A stretch of DNA of 64,000 bases from Aliiroseovarius zhejiangensis (lineage in GTDB: Bacteria; Pseudomonadota; Alphaproteobacteria; Rhodobacterales; Rhodobacteraceae): contig NZ_BNCH01000001.1 of NCBI RefSeq assembly GCF_014656375.1, positions 62,001 through 126,000 of the forward strand. The letters run 5' to 3'. Position numbers and translations under genes: made by a program. This document shows, in pieces, positions 19,073 through 28,309 of the stretch; position 1 is the stretch's first letter; every line of letters begins with the position of its first letter. A model generated the notes under the pieces. The model did no database searches and was not told the DNA's origin. It worked only from the letters and a program-made list of their open reading frames with translations.

Positions 19073-20347
19073 ATGGATACCGGATTTTGGATCAGCAGCG
19101 CCGCGATTGCGGCTCTTCTTGTTTTGTCTGCCTTTTTTTCGGGATCTGAGACGGCGCTGACCGCAGCCTCGCGCGGCAAGCTCAGGTCGCGCGCCGACCG
19201 AGGAGATCGGGGGTCCGAACGCGCCCTGTCGATCACCGAGGATAACGAGCGGCTGATCGGTTCTGTGTTGCTGGGCAACAACCTGGTGAACATCCTCGCC
19301 GCCTCGCTGGCCACCGCGCTGTTCACACGGCTTTTCGGCGACAGCGGCGTGGCGCTGGCCACCCTGGTGATGACCCTGCTGGTGCTGATCTTCGCCGAGG
19401 TGCTGCCCAAAACCTACGCCATCACCCGGCCCGAGGACGCGGCGGCCAAGGCCTCTGGCCCGATTTCCATCGTGATTCTGGTGTTTGCGCCGATCGTCGC
19501 GGCGGTGCGCGTGATCACCCGCGGATTGCTCAGCCTGTTTGGCGTAAAGACCGACCCGGACAGTCATATCCTGGCGGTGCGCGAGGAAATCATGGGCGCC
19601 ATCGCACTGGGCCATTCCGAGGGCGCGGTTGAAAAAGAAGACCGTGACCGCCTGCTGGGCGCGCTGGACCTGGGGGATCGCGCGGTCGAGGAAATCATGC
19701 TGCACCGCAGCCAGATCGAGATGATCGACGCCTCAGCCCCCGCCATCGAGGTGTTGGAGCAGATCCTGGCCTCGCCCCATACCCGCCTGCCGGTCTATCG
19801 TGACGAGCCGGAAAACATCATCGGCGTCATTCACGCCAAGGATCTGAGCCGCGCCATGTATATGGCGCAGGCCGAAGGCAAACCGATCGAGGAATTCGAC
19901 GTTCTGCAAGTGGCGATGAAGCCATACTTCATCCCGGAAACCACCACGCTGGACGACCAGATGCGCCAGTTCCTGCGCCGCCACACGCATTTCGCGCTGG
20001 TGGTGGACGAATACGGGTCGCTTGAAGGTCTGATCACACTCGAAGACATTCTGGAAGAGATCGTGGGCGAGATCACCGATGAGTTCGACAACCAGACCGA
20101 GTTGGAGATCGAACGCGCGCCCGACGGCAATTTTCTGGTCGACGGGGCCGTGACGATCCGCGACATCAACCGCGCCAATGACTGGAACCTGCCCGATGAC
20201 GAGGCGAACACAATCGCCGGTCTGGTCATTCACGAAGCCCAGATGATTCCCAATGAGGGACAGGTGTTTTCCTTCCACGGCTTCCGGTTCGAGGTGATGA
20301 AACGCGACGGCAACCGGGTCGCGATGCTGAAAATTCGCCCGTTGTGA
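19073..20347 (+). CDS. CNNM/CorC-type membrane protein with CBS pair
   Basis: A protein of about 424 residues. The N-terminal DUF21 transmembrane domain (about residues 1-190, FFSGSETALTAASRGKL) is followed by two CBS domains (EEIMLHRSQIEMID, THFALVVDEYGSLEGLITLEDILEEIVGEI) and a C-terminal CorC_HlyC domain (FLVDGAVTIRDINRAN). Relatives are Mg2+/Co2+ efflux or transport proteins; the old 'hemolysin' name is historical. Start ATG at 19073. About 90 bases of shared promoter space separate it from the divergent MmgE gene. Confidence 0.9.
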   Translation: MDTGFWISSAAIAALLVLSAFFSGSETALTAASRGKLRSRADRGDRGSERALSITEDNERLIGSVLLGNNLVNILAASLATALFTRLFGDSGVALATLVMTLLVLIFAEVLPKTYAITRPEDAAAKASGPISIVILVFAPIVAAVRVITRGLLSLFGVKTDPDSHILAVREEIMGAIALGHSEGAVEKEDRDRLLGALDLGDRAVEEIMLHRSQIEMIDASAPAIEVLEQILASPHTRLPVYRDEPENIIGVIHAKDLSRAMYMAQAEGKPIEEFDVLQVAMKPYFIPETTTLDDQMRQFLRRHTHFALVVDEYGSLEGLITLEDILEEIVGEITDEFDNQTELEIERAPDGNFLVDGAVTIRDINRANDWNLPDDEANTIAGLVIHEAQMIPNEGQVFSFHGFRFEVMKRDGNRVAMLKIRPL

Positions 20348-20468
20348 TCCCCGTCTGACCCCGGCCTCAACGCGTTGGACTGCGCGCCATTGTCGCTGGA
20401 ATAACGCTTGCACCTGACCGGCTTTTGGCCGTTAGCTGGGTCAACACGAACCGGTATCGGAGTATTGC

Positions 20469-20825
20469 ATGATGTCCTTCTTCAAAGCGACAGCCACGAT
20501 TTGCGCGGTGCTGGCCGCCGCCCCGTCCGCCATGGCCCAAAGCGACAGCCAGGACCCCCTGTTCCAGCAACTGGCCGGAAAATCCTTTGTCGGCAAAACC
20601 GGGTTGGCGATCAAGCTGGAACCTGACGGCACGATTTCGGGCGGCAATGACGCGTTGCAGTTTGCTGGCACATGGACTGTCGAGGACGGCAAATACTGCC
20701 GCACCCTGACCGAACCAACCCCCGAGCCGATGCGCTCGTCCGGCTGCCTGGAGGTGATGATCGACGGCGATCAGGCCACCCTGACCAGCGAAGACGGCAC
20801 AATCCGGACCTATACGTTGAAATAG
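20469..20825 (+). CDS. Small secreted protein of unknown function
   Basis: A protein of 118 residues (or 117 from the second ATG at 20472). Residues 1-23 are a clear Sec signal peptide ending AMA before QSDSQD. The mature part is about 95 residues, predicted mostly beta, with two cysteines (in KYCRTL and SSGCLE) that could form a disulphide. I do not recognise a named domain. The pattern of a short LxPDGTISGG strand, an FAGTWTVEDGKYC motif and TLTSEDGTIRTY resembles small lipocalin-like periplasmic proteins. GGAG lies nine bases before the start. It converges with the ATPase gene 17 bases away. Confidence 0.8.
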   Translation: MMSFFKATATICAVLAAAPSAMAQSDSQDPLFQQLAGKSFVGKTGLAIKLEPDGTISGGNDALQFAGTWTVEDGKYCRTLTEPTPEPMRSSGCLEVMIDGDQATLTSEDGTIRTYTLK

Positions 20826-20841
20826 GTCGGGCGCGGCGACC

Positions 20842-22392
20842 CTAGCGCCCCTTGAACAGCGACCCGAAGATGCCGCGCACGATGCGTTTGCCGGTGGTGC
20901 CCTTCAACTCCTTGACCACCACATTCAGAACCGCATCCCCGAACCCTTCATCCGACGATTTGCGCGACCGTCGGCGTGACGGGGGGGCGTCGTTTTCGCT
21001 GCCCGTATACCTGCGCCCGGCGTTGAATTCGCGCAGGGTCAGGGTTTCCTCGGTTTCGCGGCGCTCAGCCTGTTCCGCGGCTTTGGCGGCGTCGGCGGCG
21101 CGCTTTGTCAGCACCTCATAGGCGCTTTCGCGGTCTTTCAGTGTCTCGTATTTCCCAGCAATCGGCGAGCTGTCGATCAGCGCCTTGCGCTCGCCCGGAT
21201 CGATTGGTCCCAGCTGTGAACTGGGAGGACGGATCAGGGTGCGTTCCACGACGCCCGGCGCGCCCTTGGCTTCCAGAAACGAGGTGACGGCCTCGCCCAC
21301 GCCGACCTCGCGGATCGCGTCTTCGGTGGAAAAGCGCGGGTTGTCGCGATAGGTTTCCGCCGCCTGCCGCAGTTCCTTGCGGTCCTTGGCGGTAAAGGCG
21401 CGCAGCGCGTGCTGCACCCGGTTGCCCAACTGGCCCAGAATATCCTCGGGCACATCCGCCGGGTTCTGGGTGATGAAATAGACTCCCACCCCCTTGGACC
21501 GGATCAGTCGTGCCACCTGTTCGACCTTGTCGACCAACGCCTTGGGGGCGTCGTCGAACAGCAAATGCGCCTCGTCAAAGAAGAACACCAGTTTGGGTTT
21601 GTCGGGATCGCCCACCTCGGGCAGGTCCTCGAACAATTCGGACAACAGCCACAGAAGGAACGTCGCATAGAGACGCGGCGCGCCCATCAGCTTGTCCGCC
21701 GCCAGGATCGAGATGCGCCCGCGCCCGTCGATATCGGTGCGGATGATGTCGGCCAGATCCAGCGCCGGTTCCCCAAACAGCTTGTGACCACCCTGATTTT
21801 CCAGCACCAAAAGCGCGCGCTGGATCGCCCCCACGGAACTGGTCGAGACATTGCCATAGCGCAGCGACAGGTCTTTCGCGTTCTCACCGACCCAGACCAG
21901 CAAAGCTTGCAAGTCCTTCAGGTCCAGAAGCGGCAGACCCTGTTCGTCCGACACCCGGAACGCGATGTTCAGAACACCTTCCTGCGCCTCGGTCAGTTCC
22001 AGCAGACGCGCCAGCAGAAGCGGCCCCATTTCGGTCACGGTGGTGCGGACTGGATGGCCCTGTTCGCCGAAAAGATCCCAGAAGGTGACCGGAAAGGCAT
22101 CGTAACTGTAATCGTCAAAGCCGATCTTTTGGGCGCGGCTGGTAAAGGCCTCGTGCAGCTTGAAGCTGGCCGATCCGGCCTTGGCCAACCCGGACAGATC
22201 GCCTTTCACATCCGACAAAAACACCGGCACGCCCTGGGCGGAAAAGCTCTCGGCCAGGATTTGCAGGGTGACGGTTTTCCCGGTGCCCGTGGCGCCAGCG
22301 ACCAACCCGTGCCGGTTGGCGTATTTCAGCAAAAGCCCCTGCTTGGTGGCGTAATCCTCTCCGCCACCGCCCACAAAAATCGCACCGTCCAT
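20842..22392 (-). CDS. HerA-like / DUF853 family ATPase
   Basis: A 516-residue P-loop ATPase of the HerA-FtsK superfamily (E. coli YjgR type). The Walker A is [14 protein letters not shown] near residue 37, the Walker [17 protein letters not shown], followed by the sensor-like [21 protein letters not shown]. The C-terminal tail from about residue 430 is charged and low in complexity. The cellular role is not established; a DNA or protein translocation function is usually guessed. It is a single minus-strand gene. Confidence 0.88.
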   Translation of the reverse strand: MDGAIFVGGGGEDYATKQGLLLKYANRHGLVAGATGTGKTVTLQILAESFSAQGVPVFLSDVKGDLSGLAKAGSASFKLHEAFTSRAQKIGFDDYSYDAFPVTFWDLFGEQGHPVRTTVTEMGPLLLARLLELTEAQEGVLNIAFRVSDEQGLPLLDLKDLQALLVWVGENAKDLSLRYGNVSTSSVGAIQRALLVLENQGGHKLFGEPALDLADIIRTDIDGRGRISILAADKLMGAPRLYATFLLWLLSELFEDLPEVGDPDKPKLVFFFDEAHLLFDDAPKALVDKVEQVARLIRSKGVGVYFITQNPADVPEDILGQLGNRVQHALRAFTAKDRKELRQAAETYRDNPRFSTEDAIREVGVGEAVTSFLEAKGAPGVVERTLIRPPSSQLGPIDPGERKALIDSSPIAGKYETLKDRESAYEVLTKRAADAAKAAEQAERRETEETLTLREFNAGRRYTGSENDAPPSRRRSRKSSDEGFGDAVLNVVVKELKGTTGKRIVRGIFGSLFKGR

Positions 22393-22515
22393 TCACACTC
22401 TCCCCAAGGGCTACAATCACCTGTCAGAACAATACAAAATTAACCCTTCTGCGCCAGAGTGGATTCATCCCGGCAGATGTTGACTGTCGGGGTTGACATC
22501 CTCCCTGTCAGACTG

Positions 22516-22545
22516 GCCTCGCCTTTGGGCGGGGCATTTTTCTTA
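22516..22545 (+). terminator. Intrinsic terminator with no plus-strand gene upstream
   Basis: An 8-bp stem (GCCTCGCC / GGCGGGGC, one T-G wobble) with a TTTG loop, followed by ATTTTTCTT. The orientation is plus. The nearest upstream gene is on the other strand (starts at 22392), so any transcript ending here must start in the 120 bases between. Two GTTGAC copies (from about 22477 and 22492) are possible -35 boxes. Confidence 0.65.
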
Positions 22546-22635
22546 ACAAGGTGAAGTAATTACGTGTCACAGCATAAAAATCTTCCGCGACGTCAAAAAC
22601 CGACATTTCACCCCAAAAACACGTCGCAAAAATCC

Positions 22636-22664
22636 TTGACCCCTGCGACCAAGTGACATAGCGT
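22636..22664 (+). promoter_or_regulatory. Candidate promoter of the small RNA
   Basis: TTGACC at 22636-22641 is a good -35 box for Rhodobacteraceae. The -10 region (ACATAGCGT, 22656-22664) is weaker but correctly placed. It lies just upstream of two hairpins ending in a strong terminator. Confidence 0.5.
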
Positions 22665-22739
22665 CTGCCCCATAAGCCGGTCAGTCCGGCAGGGAGAGAA
22701 CAACAGAAAAGGGTCCGCCTGTCGGGCCCTTTTCTTTTT
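22665..22739 (+). ncRNA. Candidate small RNA of about 75 nucleotides
   Basis: There is no open frame here. A perfect 5-bp hairpin (GCCGG-TCAGT-CCGGC, 22676-22690) is followed by an unpaired A/G-rich stretch (AGGGAGAGAACAACA). A 12-bp terminator stem then follows (22706-22717 with 22723-22734, one T-G wobble, 5-base loop) and ends in TTTTT. Promoter, short body and U-tailed hairpin are the architecture of an Hfq-bound trans-acting sRNA. I cannot assign it to a named family. The exact 5' end is a guess from the -35 box. Confidence 0.6.
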
Positions 22740-22941
22740 CAGGCCGGCAGACAGCGGCAGAGATTCATAAAAAGCCTGTGACGTATCGTTCGAAATCGTG
22801 AGCGGATTCGGCGATCCTTTGCCCAAATCGGGGGAAGAGCGTGGGTCTGCCTGTTCTGATCGAGGTTTTGCACCTGACACCCGATTTTGGTCGTGTTATC
22901 CACGCATCCAATGAGACCCGAAATATTTACAAGGATCCGAT

Positions 22942-23625
22942 ATGAAGGCTGAGCTGATGAAAACGCTGCCCCTGGCAGCCCTTTTGGCGCTGGCAACCCC
23001 GGCATTTGCACAAGACACAACCGAAACCCCCGCCGAGGACGCCCCGGCTGCGGAAGCGACAGAGGCTGCTCCCGAGGCCGCACCCGAAGCCGCACCCGAA
23101 GCCACTGGGGACCAACCGCAGGTCGATCTGGGCGAGCCGGTGGACGGTGAACGCAAGCCCGGCCAGACCTATATCGAGAAGGTCGTTGGCGATTGGGAAC
23201 GTAAATGCATCACCCTGCCTGAAGGCAAGGGCGACGACCCCTGTCAGATGTATCAGCTTCTGAAAGACGATAAGGGCAATGCAGTGGCCGAAATCTCGCT
23301 TGGGCGGCTTCCCGATGGGGGTCAGGCCGTGGCAGGGGCCACTGTGGTCGTGCCGCTGGAAACCCTGTTGACCCAGCAACTGACCGTTGCGGTCGATGGC
23401 GGGCAAGGCAAACGCTATCCGTTCCGGTTCTGCGCTCAACCCGGTTGCGTGGCGAATATCGGCTTCACCCAGGCCGAGGTGGACGGGTTCAAACGCGGCG
23501 CTGCCGCCACCGTGACCATCGTTCCGGCAGCGGCCCCTGATCAGAAGGTCAACCTGACCATGTCGTTGAAGGGGTTTACCGATGCCTATAACGAGCTGGT
23601 CGTGCCGGTTCCCGCGCAGCAGTAG
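22942..23625 (+). CDS. Invasion-associated locus B (IalB) family secreted protein
   Basis: A 227-residue protein with a Sec signal peptide (residues 1-24, cut after AFA). A low-complexity Pro/Ala/Glu linker follows, containing near-exact 12-base tandem repeats encoding AAPE around 23070-23100. The IalB domain contains VVGDWERKC, DDPCQMYQL, FRFCAQPGCVANIGF and TMSLKGFTDAY. Four cysteines probably form disulphides. Family members are periplasmic or outer-membrane associated; the role outside Bartonella is unknown. About 200 bases of AT-richer sequence after the sRNA terminator must hold its promoter. Confidence 0.9.
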   Translation: MKAELMKTLPLAALLALATPAFAQDTTETPAEDAPAAEATEAAPEAAPEAAPEATGDQPQVDLGEPVDGERKPGQTYIEKVVGDWERKCITLPEGKGDDPCQMYQLLKDDKGNAVAEISLGRLPDGGQAVAGATVVVPLETLLTQQLTVAVDGGQGKRYPFRFCAQPGCVANIGFTQAEVDGFKRGAAATVTIVPAAAPDQKVNLTMSLKGFTDAYNELVVPVPAQQ

Positions 23626-23646
23626 ACCGCGCGTTCAGATACAGAC

Positions 23647-23676
23647 AACGCCGCCCTCAACCGGGCGGCGTTTTTA
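23647..23676 (+). terminator. Intrinsic terminator of the ialB-like gene
   Basis: A perfect 10-bp stem AACGCCGCCC / GGGCGGCGTT with the loop TCAACC, followed by TTTTATT. It begins 22 bases after the stop codon and lies in the convergent gap. Confidence 0.88.
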
Positions 23677-23696
23677 TTGGCATTTGCCTTGGTCGA

Positions 23697-24923
23697 TCAG
23701 GCCGCGCGTAGGGCCAGCACTGCGTTCAATCCACCAAAAGCGAAGGCGTTTGACAGCGCCGCCTCGACCTTCACGTCGCGCGCTACGTTGGGCACCACGT
23801 CCAGCGCGCATTCCGGGTCGGGTTCCTCGTAACCGATCGTGGGGGCGATCACGCCGTCCCGCAGCGCCATGATACAGGCCAGAAGCTCGACCGCGCCGGT
23901 GCCGCCGATCAGATGCCCGTGCATCGACTTGGTGGACGAAATCATCAGGTCATCGGCGTGATGTCCGAACGCGTCCGCCACCGCCGCGCATTCGGTCTTG
24001 TCATTCGCCGTCGTGCCGGTGCCATGCGCGTTGACATAGCCCACATCCTCGGGGTTCAGGCCCGCGTCCCGCATCGCGCCCACAATCGCCCGCGATGCGC
24101 CTTGCTTTGAGGGCATGACGATATCTGCCGCGTCCGATGTCATTGAAAACCCGACAACTTCCGCCAATATCTCGGCCCCGCGGGCGCGGGCGTGGTCATA
24201 GTCTTCGAACACGAACACCGCCGCGCCTTCGCCCTGCACCATGCCGTTTCGGTTGGCCGAGAACGGGCGGCAGCCGTCCTTGGACATGACCCGCAGCCCT
24301 TCCCAGGCCTTGATCCCGCCAAAGCACAGCATCGCCTCGGACCCGCCGGTGATCATCACATCGGCCATCCCGCCCCGGATCATCTGCATCGCCTGCCCCA
24401 TCGCGTGGTTCGAGCTGGCACAAGCGGTGGCTACGGTGAAGCTTGGCCCCTTCAGGTTCCATTCCATCGACACATGGCTGGCGGCGGCGTTGTTCATCAG
24501 CTTGGGCACCACGAAGGGATGCACCCGGTTCTTGCCGTCCTCGTAAACGGTGCGATAGTTCTCATCCAGCGTGTTCATCCCGCCACCCGAGGTGCCCAGA
24601 ACCACGCCTGAACGGGTCGCCAGTTCGCCCGAGAAGCTCAGCCCCGATTGTCCGATCGCCTCGCGGGCGGCCAACAGCGTGAACTGCGTGAACCGATCAT
24701 ACAGCGCGATCTGCTGGCGGTTGAAACTGGCTTCCGGTTCATAGCCCTTGATCTGCGCACCGATGCGGATCGACAACCGTTCCACGTCCTGAAACTCCAG
24801 ATCGCTGATGCCACAGCGCCCGTCCCGCATCGCCGCAAGCGTTTCGGGAACATTGCGGCCCAATGCGTTGATGGTGCCTTGCCCGGTGATCACGACCCGG
24901 CGCATGTGACCGCTCACGGTCAC
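23697..24923 (-). CDS. Beta-ketoacyl-ACP synthase (FabF-like)
   Basis: A condensing enzyme of about 408 residues. The catalytic Cys168 sits in TVATACASSNHAMG; the two histidines sit in NAHGTGTTANDKTE and SMHGHLIGGTGAVE. It elongates acyl-ACP with malonyl-ACP. The GTG at 24923 overlaps the ACP stop codon (GTGA); the ATG at 24905 is the alternative. Linkage to a dedicated ACP and to lpxD suggests a role in making special acyl chains for lipid A or another lipid rather than bulk fatty acid synthesis; this is inference. Confidence 0.9.
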   Translation of the reverse strand: MTVSGHMRRVVITGQGTINALGRNVPETLAAMRDGRCGISDLEFQDVERLSIRIGAQIKGYEPEASFNRQQIALYDRFTQFTLLAAREAIGQSGLSFSGELATRSGVVLGTSGGGMNTLDENYRTVYEDGKNRVHPFVVPKLMNNAAASHVSMEWNLKGPSFTVATACASSNHAMGQAMQMIRGGMADVMITGGSEAMLCFGGIKAWEGLRVMSKDGCRPFSANRNGMVQGEGAAVFVFEDYDHARARGAEILAEVVGFSMTSDAADIVMPSKQGASRAIVGAMRDAGLNPEDVGYVNAHGTGTTANDKTECAAVADAFGHHADDLMISSTKSMHGHLIGGTGAVELLACIMALRDGVIAPTIGYEEPDPECALDVVPNVARDVKVEAALSNAFAFGGLNAVLALRAA

Positions 24924-25186
24924 GCAGCCTGCGTGGCAACCAGGCCCTGCACCGCACGGATGATTGCATCGACCGAGGATATGTCGAAATCGCCTTCGGT
25001 CGGGTCATTTGCGTTGAACGGCACCGAGATATCGAACGCCTCTTCAATGGCGAAGATGCTTTCGACCAGCCCAAGACTGTCGATGCCCAGGTCTTCCAGC
25101 GATTGCTCGGGCGAGATATCGCCCGGTTCCAACATGGCCTGTTCTGCCAGAATGGCGATCACGCGGTCCTTGATACTGTCCGACAT
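24920..25186 (-). CDS. Acyl carrier protein
   Basis: An 88-residue acidic helical protein with the phosphopantetheine attachment site GIDSLGLVE (Ser37). The open frame continues 24 codons upstream, but the typical ACP start MSDSIKDRVIAILAEQ begins at 25186. The sequence after the Ser helix (FDISVPFNANDPTEGDFDISSV) has an insert compared with housekeeping AcpP, suggesting a specialised carrier. It is cotranscribed between lpxD and a ketosynthase. Confidence 0.9.
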   Translation of the reverse strand: MSDSIKDRVIAILAEQAMLEPGDISPEQSLEDLGIDSLGLVESIFAIEEAFDISVPFNANDPTEGDFDISSVDAIIRAVQGLVATQAA

Positions 25187-25214
25187 GATATACCCTTTCG
25201 CGTTTTGCGGATCT

Positions 25215-26333
25215 CTAATCCTTGTCCACGAGTTTTGAAACAGTTTTCTGAAGCTCACGCAGCGCCTCGGCCAAGCGTGGCAAGCGGCGCAATTCGCGAC
25301 GAATGGCCATCTCGGTCTCGATCTTCACCGCCGGGCTGCCCAGCACCGCACGCCCTGCTGGCACGTTGGTGTAGATATTGGTGCCGCCGCCCGCAATTAC
25401 ATCATCGCCGATGAAAATATTGTCGCTGACACCAACCTTGCCGCCCAAGACGACACGGTTGCCGATCCTGGCGGACCCGGACACGCCGACATTGCCGCAC
25501 ATCATCACGTCTTCGCCCACATCGGCGTTATGACCCACCTGCACCTGGCAGTCGATCTTGGTGCCGCGCCCGATGCGGGTGGCGCGAATGGTGCCGCGGT
25601 CGATGGTCGAACTCGCGCCCAGTTCGACGTCATCCCCGATCTCGACCCCGCCCAGCGAATGAACCCTTGCCCAGTGGTGGCTGCCCTCGACAGCGACGGC
25701 TTTTTCGCCTTCGGCCATGCCGCCCCGCAGGCTTTCCACCGCGCTTTCCTTGTCCAGCGTGACATAGGAAAACCCGTCACCGCCCACGACCGAGTTGGAC
25801 TGGCCGATATAGCGGTCGCCAATGGTGCACAGATGCGCGATGCGCGCGCCGGGATGCAGCACAAGGTCATCGCCGATCACCGTGCCATAGCCGACCGATG
25901 CATGAGGCGCGATTGTGGCCCGTGCGCCGATTGTGACATTCGCGCCGATCACGGCCAACGGGCCGATACGCGCACCGGGACCGATTTGCGCCGTGTCATC
26001 AACGACAGCGGTCGGGTGAATACCCTCGGCAATGCCCAGGCCCGGGTCAAGCGCCCGGGTCAGAAGCGGCATCGCCGCCTTGCCCCGGTTCAGGCAAATC
26101 GCCCCCTCAAGCCCCAGCGCCTGCCAGTCGGCCCCGACCCACAGAAGTGCCGCACGGGCGCGCCCCCTGGCAATCCCGTCCGCATATTTCGGGTCCATCG
26201 CCAGCGCCAGCTGATCGGGGCCGGCATCGCCGGGCTCTGCCGCACCAACCAGGTCAATGTCACCATTGCCCATGACCTCGACCCCCAGTGAGGCGGCAAT
26301 GTCTGAAAGAGTGAACTGCATCTGATCCCGCAT
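25215..26333 (-). CDS. lpxD: UDP-3-O-(acyl)glucosamine N-acyltransferase LpxD
   Basis: A 372-residue trimeric left-handed beta-helix enzyme that adds the N-linked 3-hydroxyacyl chain in lipid A synthesis. The N-terminal uridine-binding domain is followed by many hexapeptide repeats (for example IGPGARIGPLAVIGANVTIG and VVLGGKVGVSDNIFIG) and the catalytic region VEGSHHWARVHSLGGVEIG with its histidine. It sits 28 bases upstream of the ACP gene. Start ATG 26333; the second Met at residue 5 is possible. Confidence 0.92.
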   Translation of the reverse strand: MRDQMQFTLSDIAASLGVEVMGNGDIDLVGAAEPGDAGPDQLALAMDPKYADGIARGRARAALLWVGADWQALGLEGAICLNRGKAAMPLLTRALDPGLGIAEGIHPTAVVDDTAQIGPGARIGPLAVIGANVTIGARATIAPHASVGYGTVIGDDLVLHPGARIAHLCTIGDRYIGQSNSVVGGDGFSYVTLDKESAVESLRGGMAEGEKAVAVEGSHHWARVHSLGGVEIGDDVELGASSTIDRGTIRATRIGRGTKIDCQVQVGHNADVGEDVMMCGNVGVSGSARIGNRVVLGGKVGVSDNIFIGDDVIAGGGTNIYTNVPAGRAVLGSPAVKIETEMAIRRELRRLPRLAEALRELQKTVSKLVDKD

Positions 26334-26390
26334 CTGTTTCCCTTGTCCATTGTCAGTGGGCGATCTGCCCCGCCGACTTTGCCCAAGGAT

Positions 26391-28040
26391 TTACCCGTCC
26401 GCGTGACCGAACGCCACCCCGGCGTTTTGCAATGCCTCCCAGATCCGGGCATCGCGCCCATAGACGTCACGACGATAATTCATGCGTCCCTTCGCTGGCG
26501 CCACGGCGGTACGATAGACCAGATGCACCGGCACCGGCTGTTCCAGGTCAACCCGCGTTTCGCGTCCGGTGTTCAGAACCTTGTGGAAGGTGCCTTCAGG
26601 ATCGGAGGTCTGCCGCGCCAGCAACGCATAGGCAAAATCGAACGGATCGCTCAGCCGGATGCACCCATGGCTGAACGCCCGCACCTCGCGCCCGAACAGG
26701 CTTTTGGAGGGCGTGTCGTGCAGATAGATGTTGTATTTGTTCGGAAACATGAACTTCACCAACCCCAACGCATTGCGGCTGGACGGTGGCTGCTTGATCG
26801 CAAACGGGAAGGACTTGGCCGAGAAGGCATTGAAATTCACCGCCGAGCGATTGACCACCCGCCCCCGGCTGTCGATCAGCTTCAGGTGGCTGACCGCGTT
26901 GGGGTTGCGCTTGAGCATCGGCAGATACTCTTTCGTCGCGATCGAGCGTGGGACGTTCCAGGTGGGGTTGATCACCATGAACTCCATCACGTCCGAAAAT
27001 TCCGGGCTGCGCTGGTCGTGGATGTTCTTGCCGATCACCGACCGCGTGGTGAAGGTCACGCGCCCGCCATCGACGATCTTGGCGGTGAAATCCGTCAGGT
27101 TGACCCAGATATGGCGCTTGCCGCGCTCCATATTGGTCCAGCGTTCCCGCTCCAACGCCACGATGATCGACGCCAGACGCGCCTCGGGCGTGGTGTTGAT
27201 TTCATCCATCGTGCCCGGACCGGCCACGCCATCGTTGGTCAGCCCGTGATCTTCCTGAAACTGCTGCACCGCCTTCTGGATGGTCGCATCATAAGACTGG
27301 CTGGCCGAGCGGCTCAGATATCCCATGCGGATCAAGCGGTTGCGCAGGGCCACGACCGATGCCCCCGCCTGCCCCGGTTTGAGAGAACTGGCCGGCACAG
27401 GCGCCCCCCATCCGCCATGGGCGATCTGATGATCCAGCCGCAGCTTTTCCTTCATCAGTCGTGCATATTCCGGCGATTTCGGCGGCAGCGCCTTCAGAAA
27501 CCGTGTGGGATCCGAGGACACGAACCCCGCCAGCAGCGCCGCCCCATCCTGTCTGGGCACCTTGCGCACGATCCCGCTGTCCACCTTCGAGGGCGTCAGC
27601 ACGCCGCTGTTAACCCCTTGCGCATAGCTGAGAAACAGCTTCGACAGTTCAACCTCGGCGCGGCCCAGATCGCGCAGGCTGGCAACATTGCGCAGGCGGG
27701 TGTTCAACTCGGTGGTGTTGAAATCCGGCAGGCCGTGATCAGCCGCGCCCGAAAGCGCCCTGAGCAGCGCCGCCCGGCGTGCAAGATCCTGCGGCTGCGA
27801 TCCGGTCCAAATCGGCTGATAGCCATTGTCGCGATAAAACGCAGCAATTTCAGTGTCGCGCGCCGCGGCTTCGGCCACAGCTTGCGCAAAGGCTGACACT
27901 TTGGCCTGACCAGCCATATCGTTTTTGGATTGTGCCGTTGCCGGTGCAATGGGTCCGGTCAGAAACAAAGCCCCCATCAAAGTCGCAAAAATTGTCGCGC
28001 GGTGGATCGCACGACGTTGTGGCAGCGCATTTGAAATCAT
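26391..28040 (-). CDS. L,D-transpeptidase (YcbB/LdtD type)
   Basis: A 549-residue periplasmic cell-wall enzyme. An N-terminal signal or anchor spans about residues 12-36, a PG-binding domain about 225-285 (VVALRNRLIRMGYL, VQQFQEDHGLTNDGVAGPGT), and a YkuD domain about 310-490. The catalytic motif AFSHGCIRLSDP places the nucleophile at Cys460. It would make 3-3 cross-links in peptidoglycan. The divergent neighbour, a DUF882 peptidase-like protein, is another probable wall enzyme and may be co-regulated. Confidence 0.92.
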   Translation of the reverse strand: MISNALPQRRAIHRATIFATLMGALFLTGPIAPATAQSKNDMAGQAKVSAFAQAVAEAAARDTEIAAFYRDNGYQPIWTGSQPQDLARRAALLRALSGAADHGLPDFNTTELNTRLRNVASLRDLGRAEVELSKLFLSYAQGVNSGVLTPSKVDSGIVRKVPRQDGAALLAGFVSSDPTRFLKALPPKSPEYARLMKEKLRLDHQIAHGGWGAPVPASSLKPGQAGASVVALRNRLIRMGYLSRSASQSYDATIQKAVQQFQEDHGLTNDGVAGPGTMDEINTTPEARLASIIVALERERWTNMERGKRHIWVNLTDFTAKIVDGGRVTFTTRSVIGKNIHDQRSPEFSDVMEFMVINPTWNVPRSIATKEYLPMLKRNPNAVSHLKLIDSRGRVVNRSAVNFNAFSAKSFPFAIKQPPSSRNALGLVKFMFPNKYNIYLHDTPSKSLFGREVRAFSHGCIRLSDPFDFAYALLARQTSDPEGTFHKVLNTGRETRVDLEQPVPVHLVYRTAVAPAKGRMNYRRDVYGRDARIWEALQNAGVAFGHADG

Positions 28041-28309
28041 AATTCGCCCAATAGTAGTGTACCTGCGTATAATTCCAGATCATCCATGATTGGCAGGCGC
28101 AAGTCCATTCACAAAGCCGAATAGAAAGCGTGTTTTCCGGGCCTACGCCATGGGTCCGGCGCTTTGACGCGTTTAGGTCACGTTTTACCACTTTTTCAGT
28201 GATTTCAGCAAAATTTTGCCGATTTTGCTTGAACAGGTTCAGGACCCCAAATCTTCGCTTGGCCCGCGATTCGAGTTGTGCCATAAGTTCGGCAAGCCTG
28301 GGGAAGAGG

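Noticed and set aside
23068-23104. Short tandem repeats as a possible phase-variable tract.
   Set aside because: The 12-base unit keeps the reading frame and encodes an Ala/Pro/Glu linker; changes in copy number would not switch the gene off.
26343-27896. A 517-codon plus-strand open frame opposite the L,D-transpeptidase.
   Set aside because: It is antisense to a gene with a clear catalytic motif and has the same shadow composition. No family resemblance.
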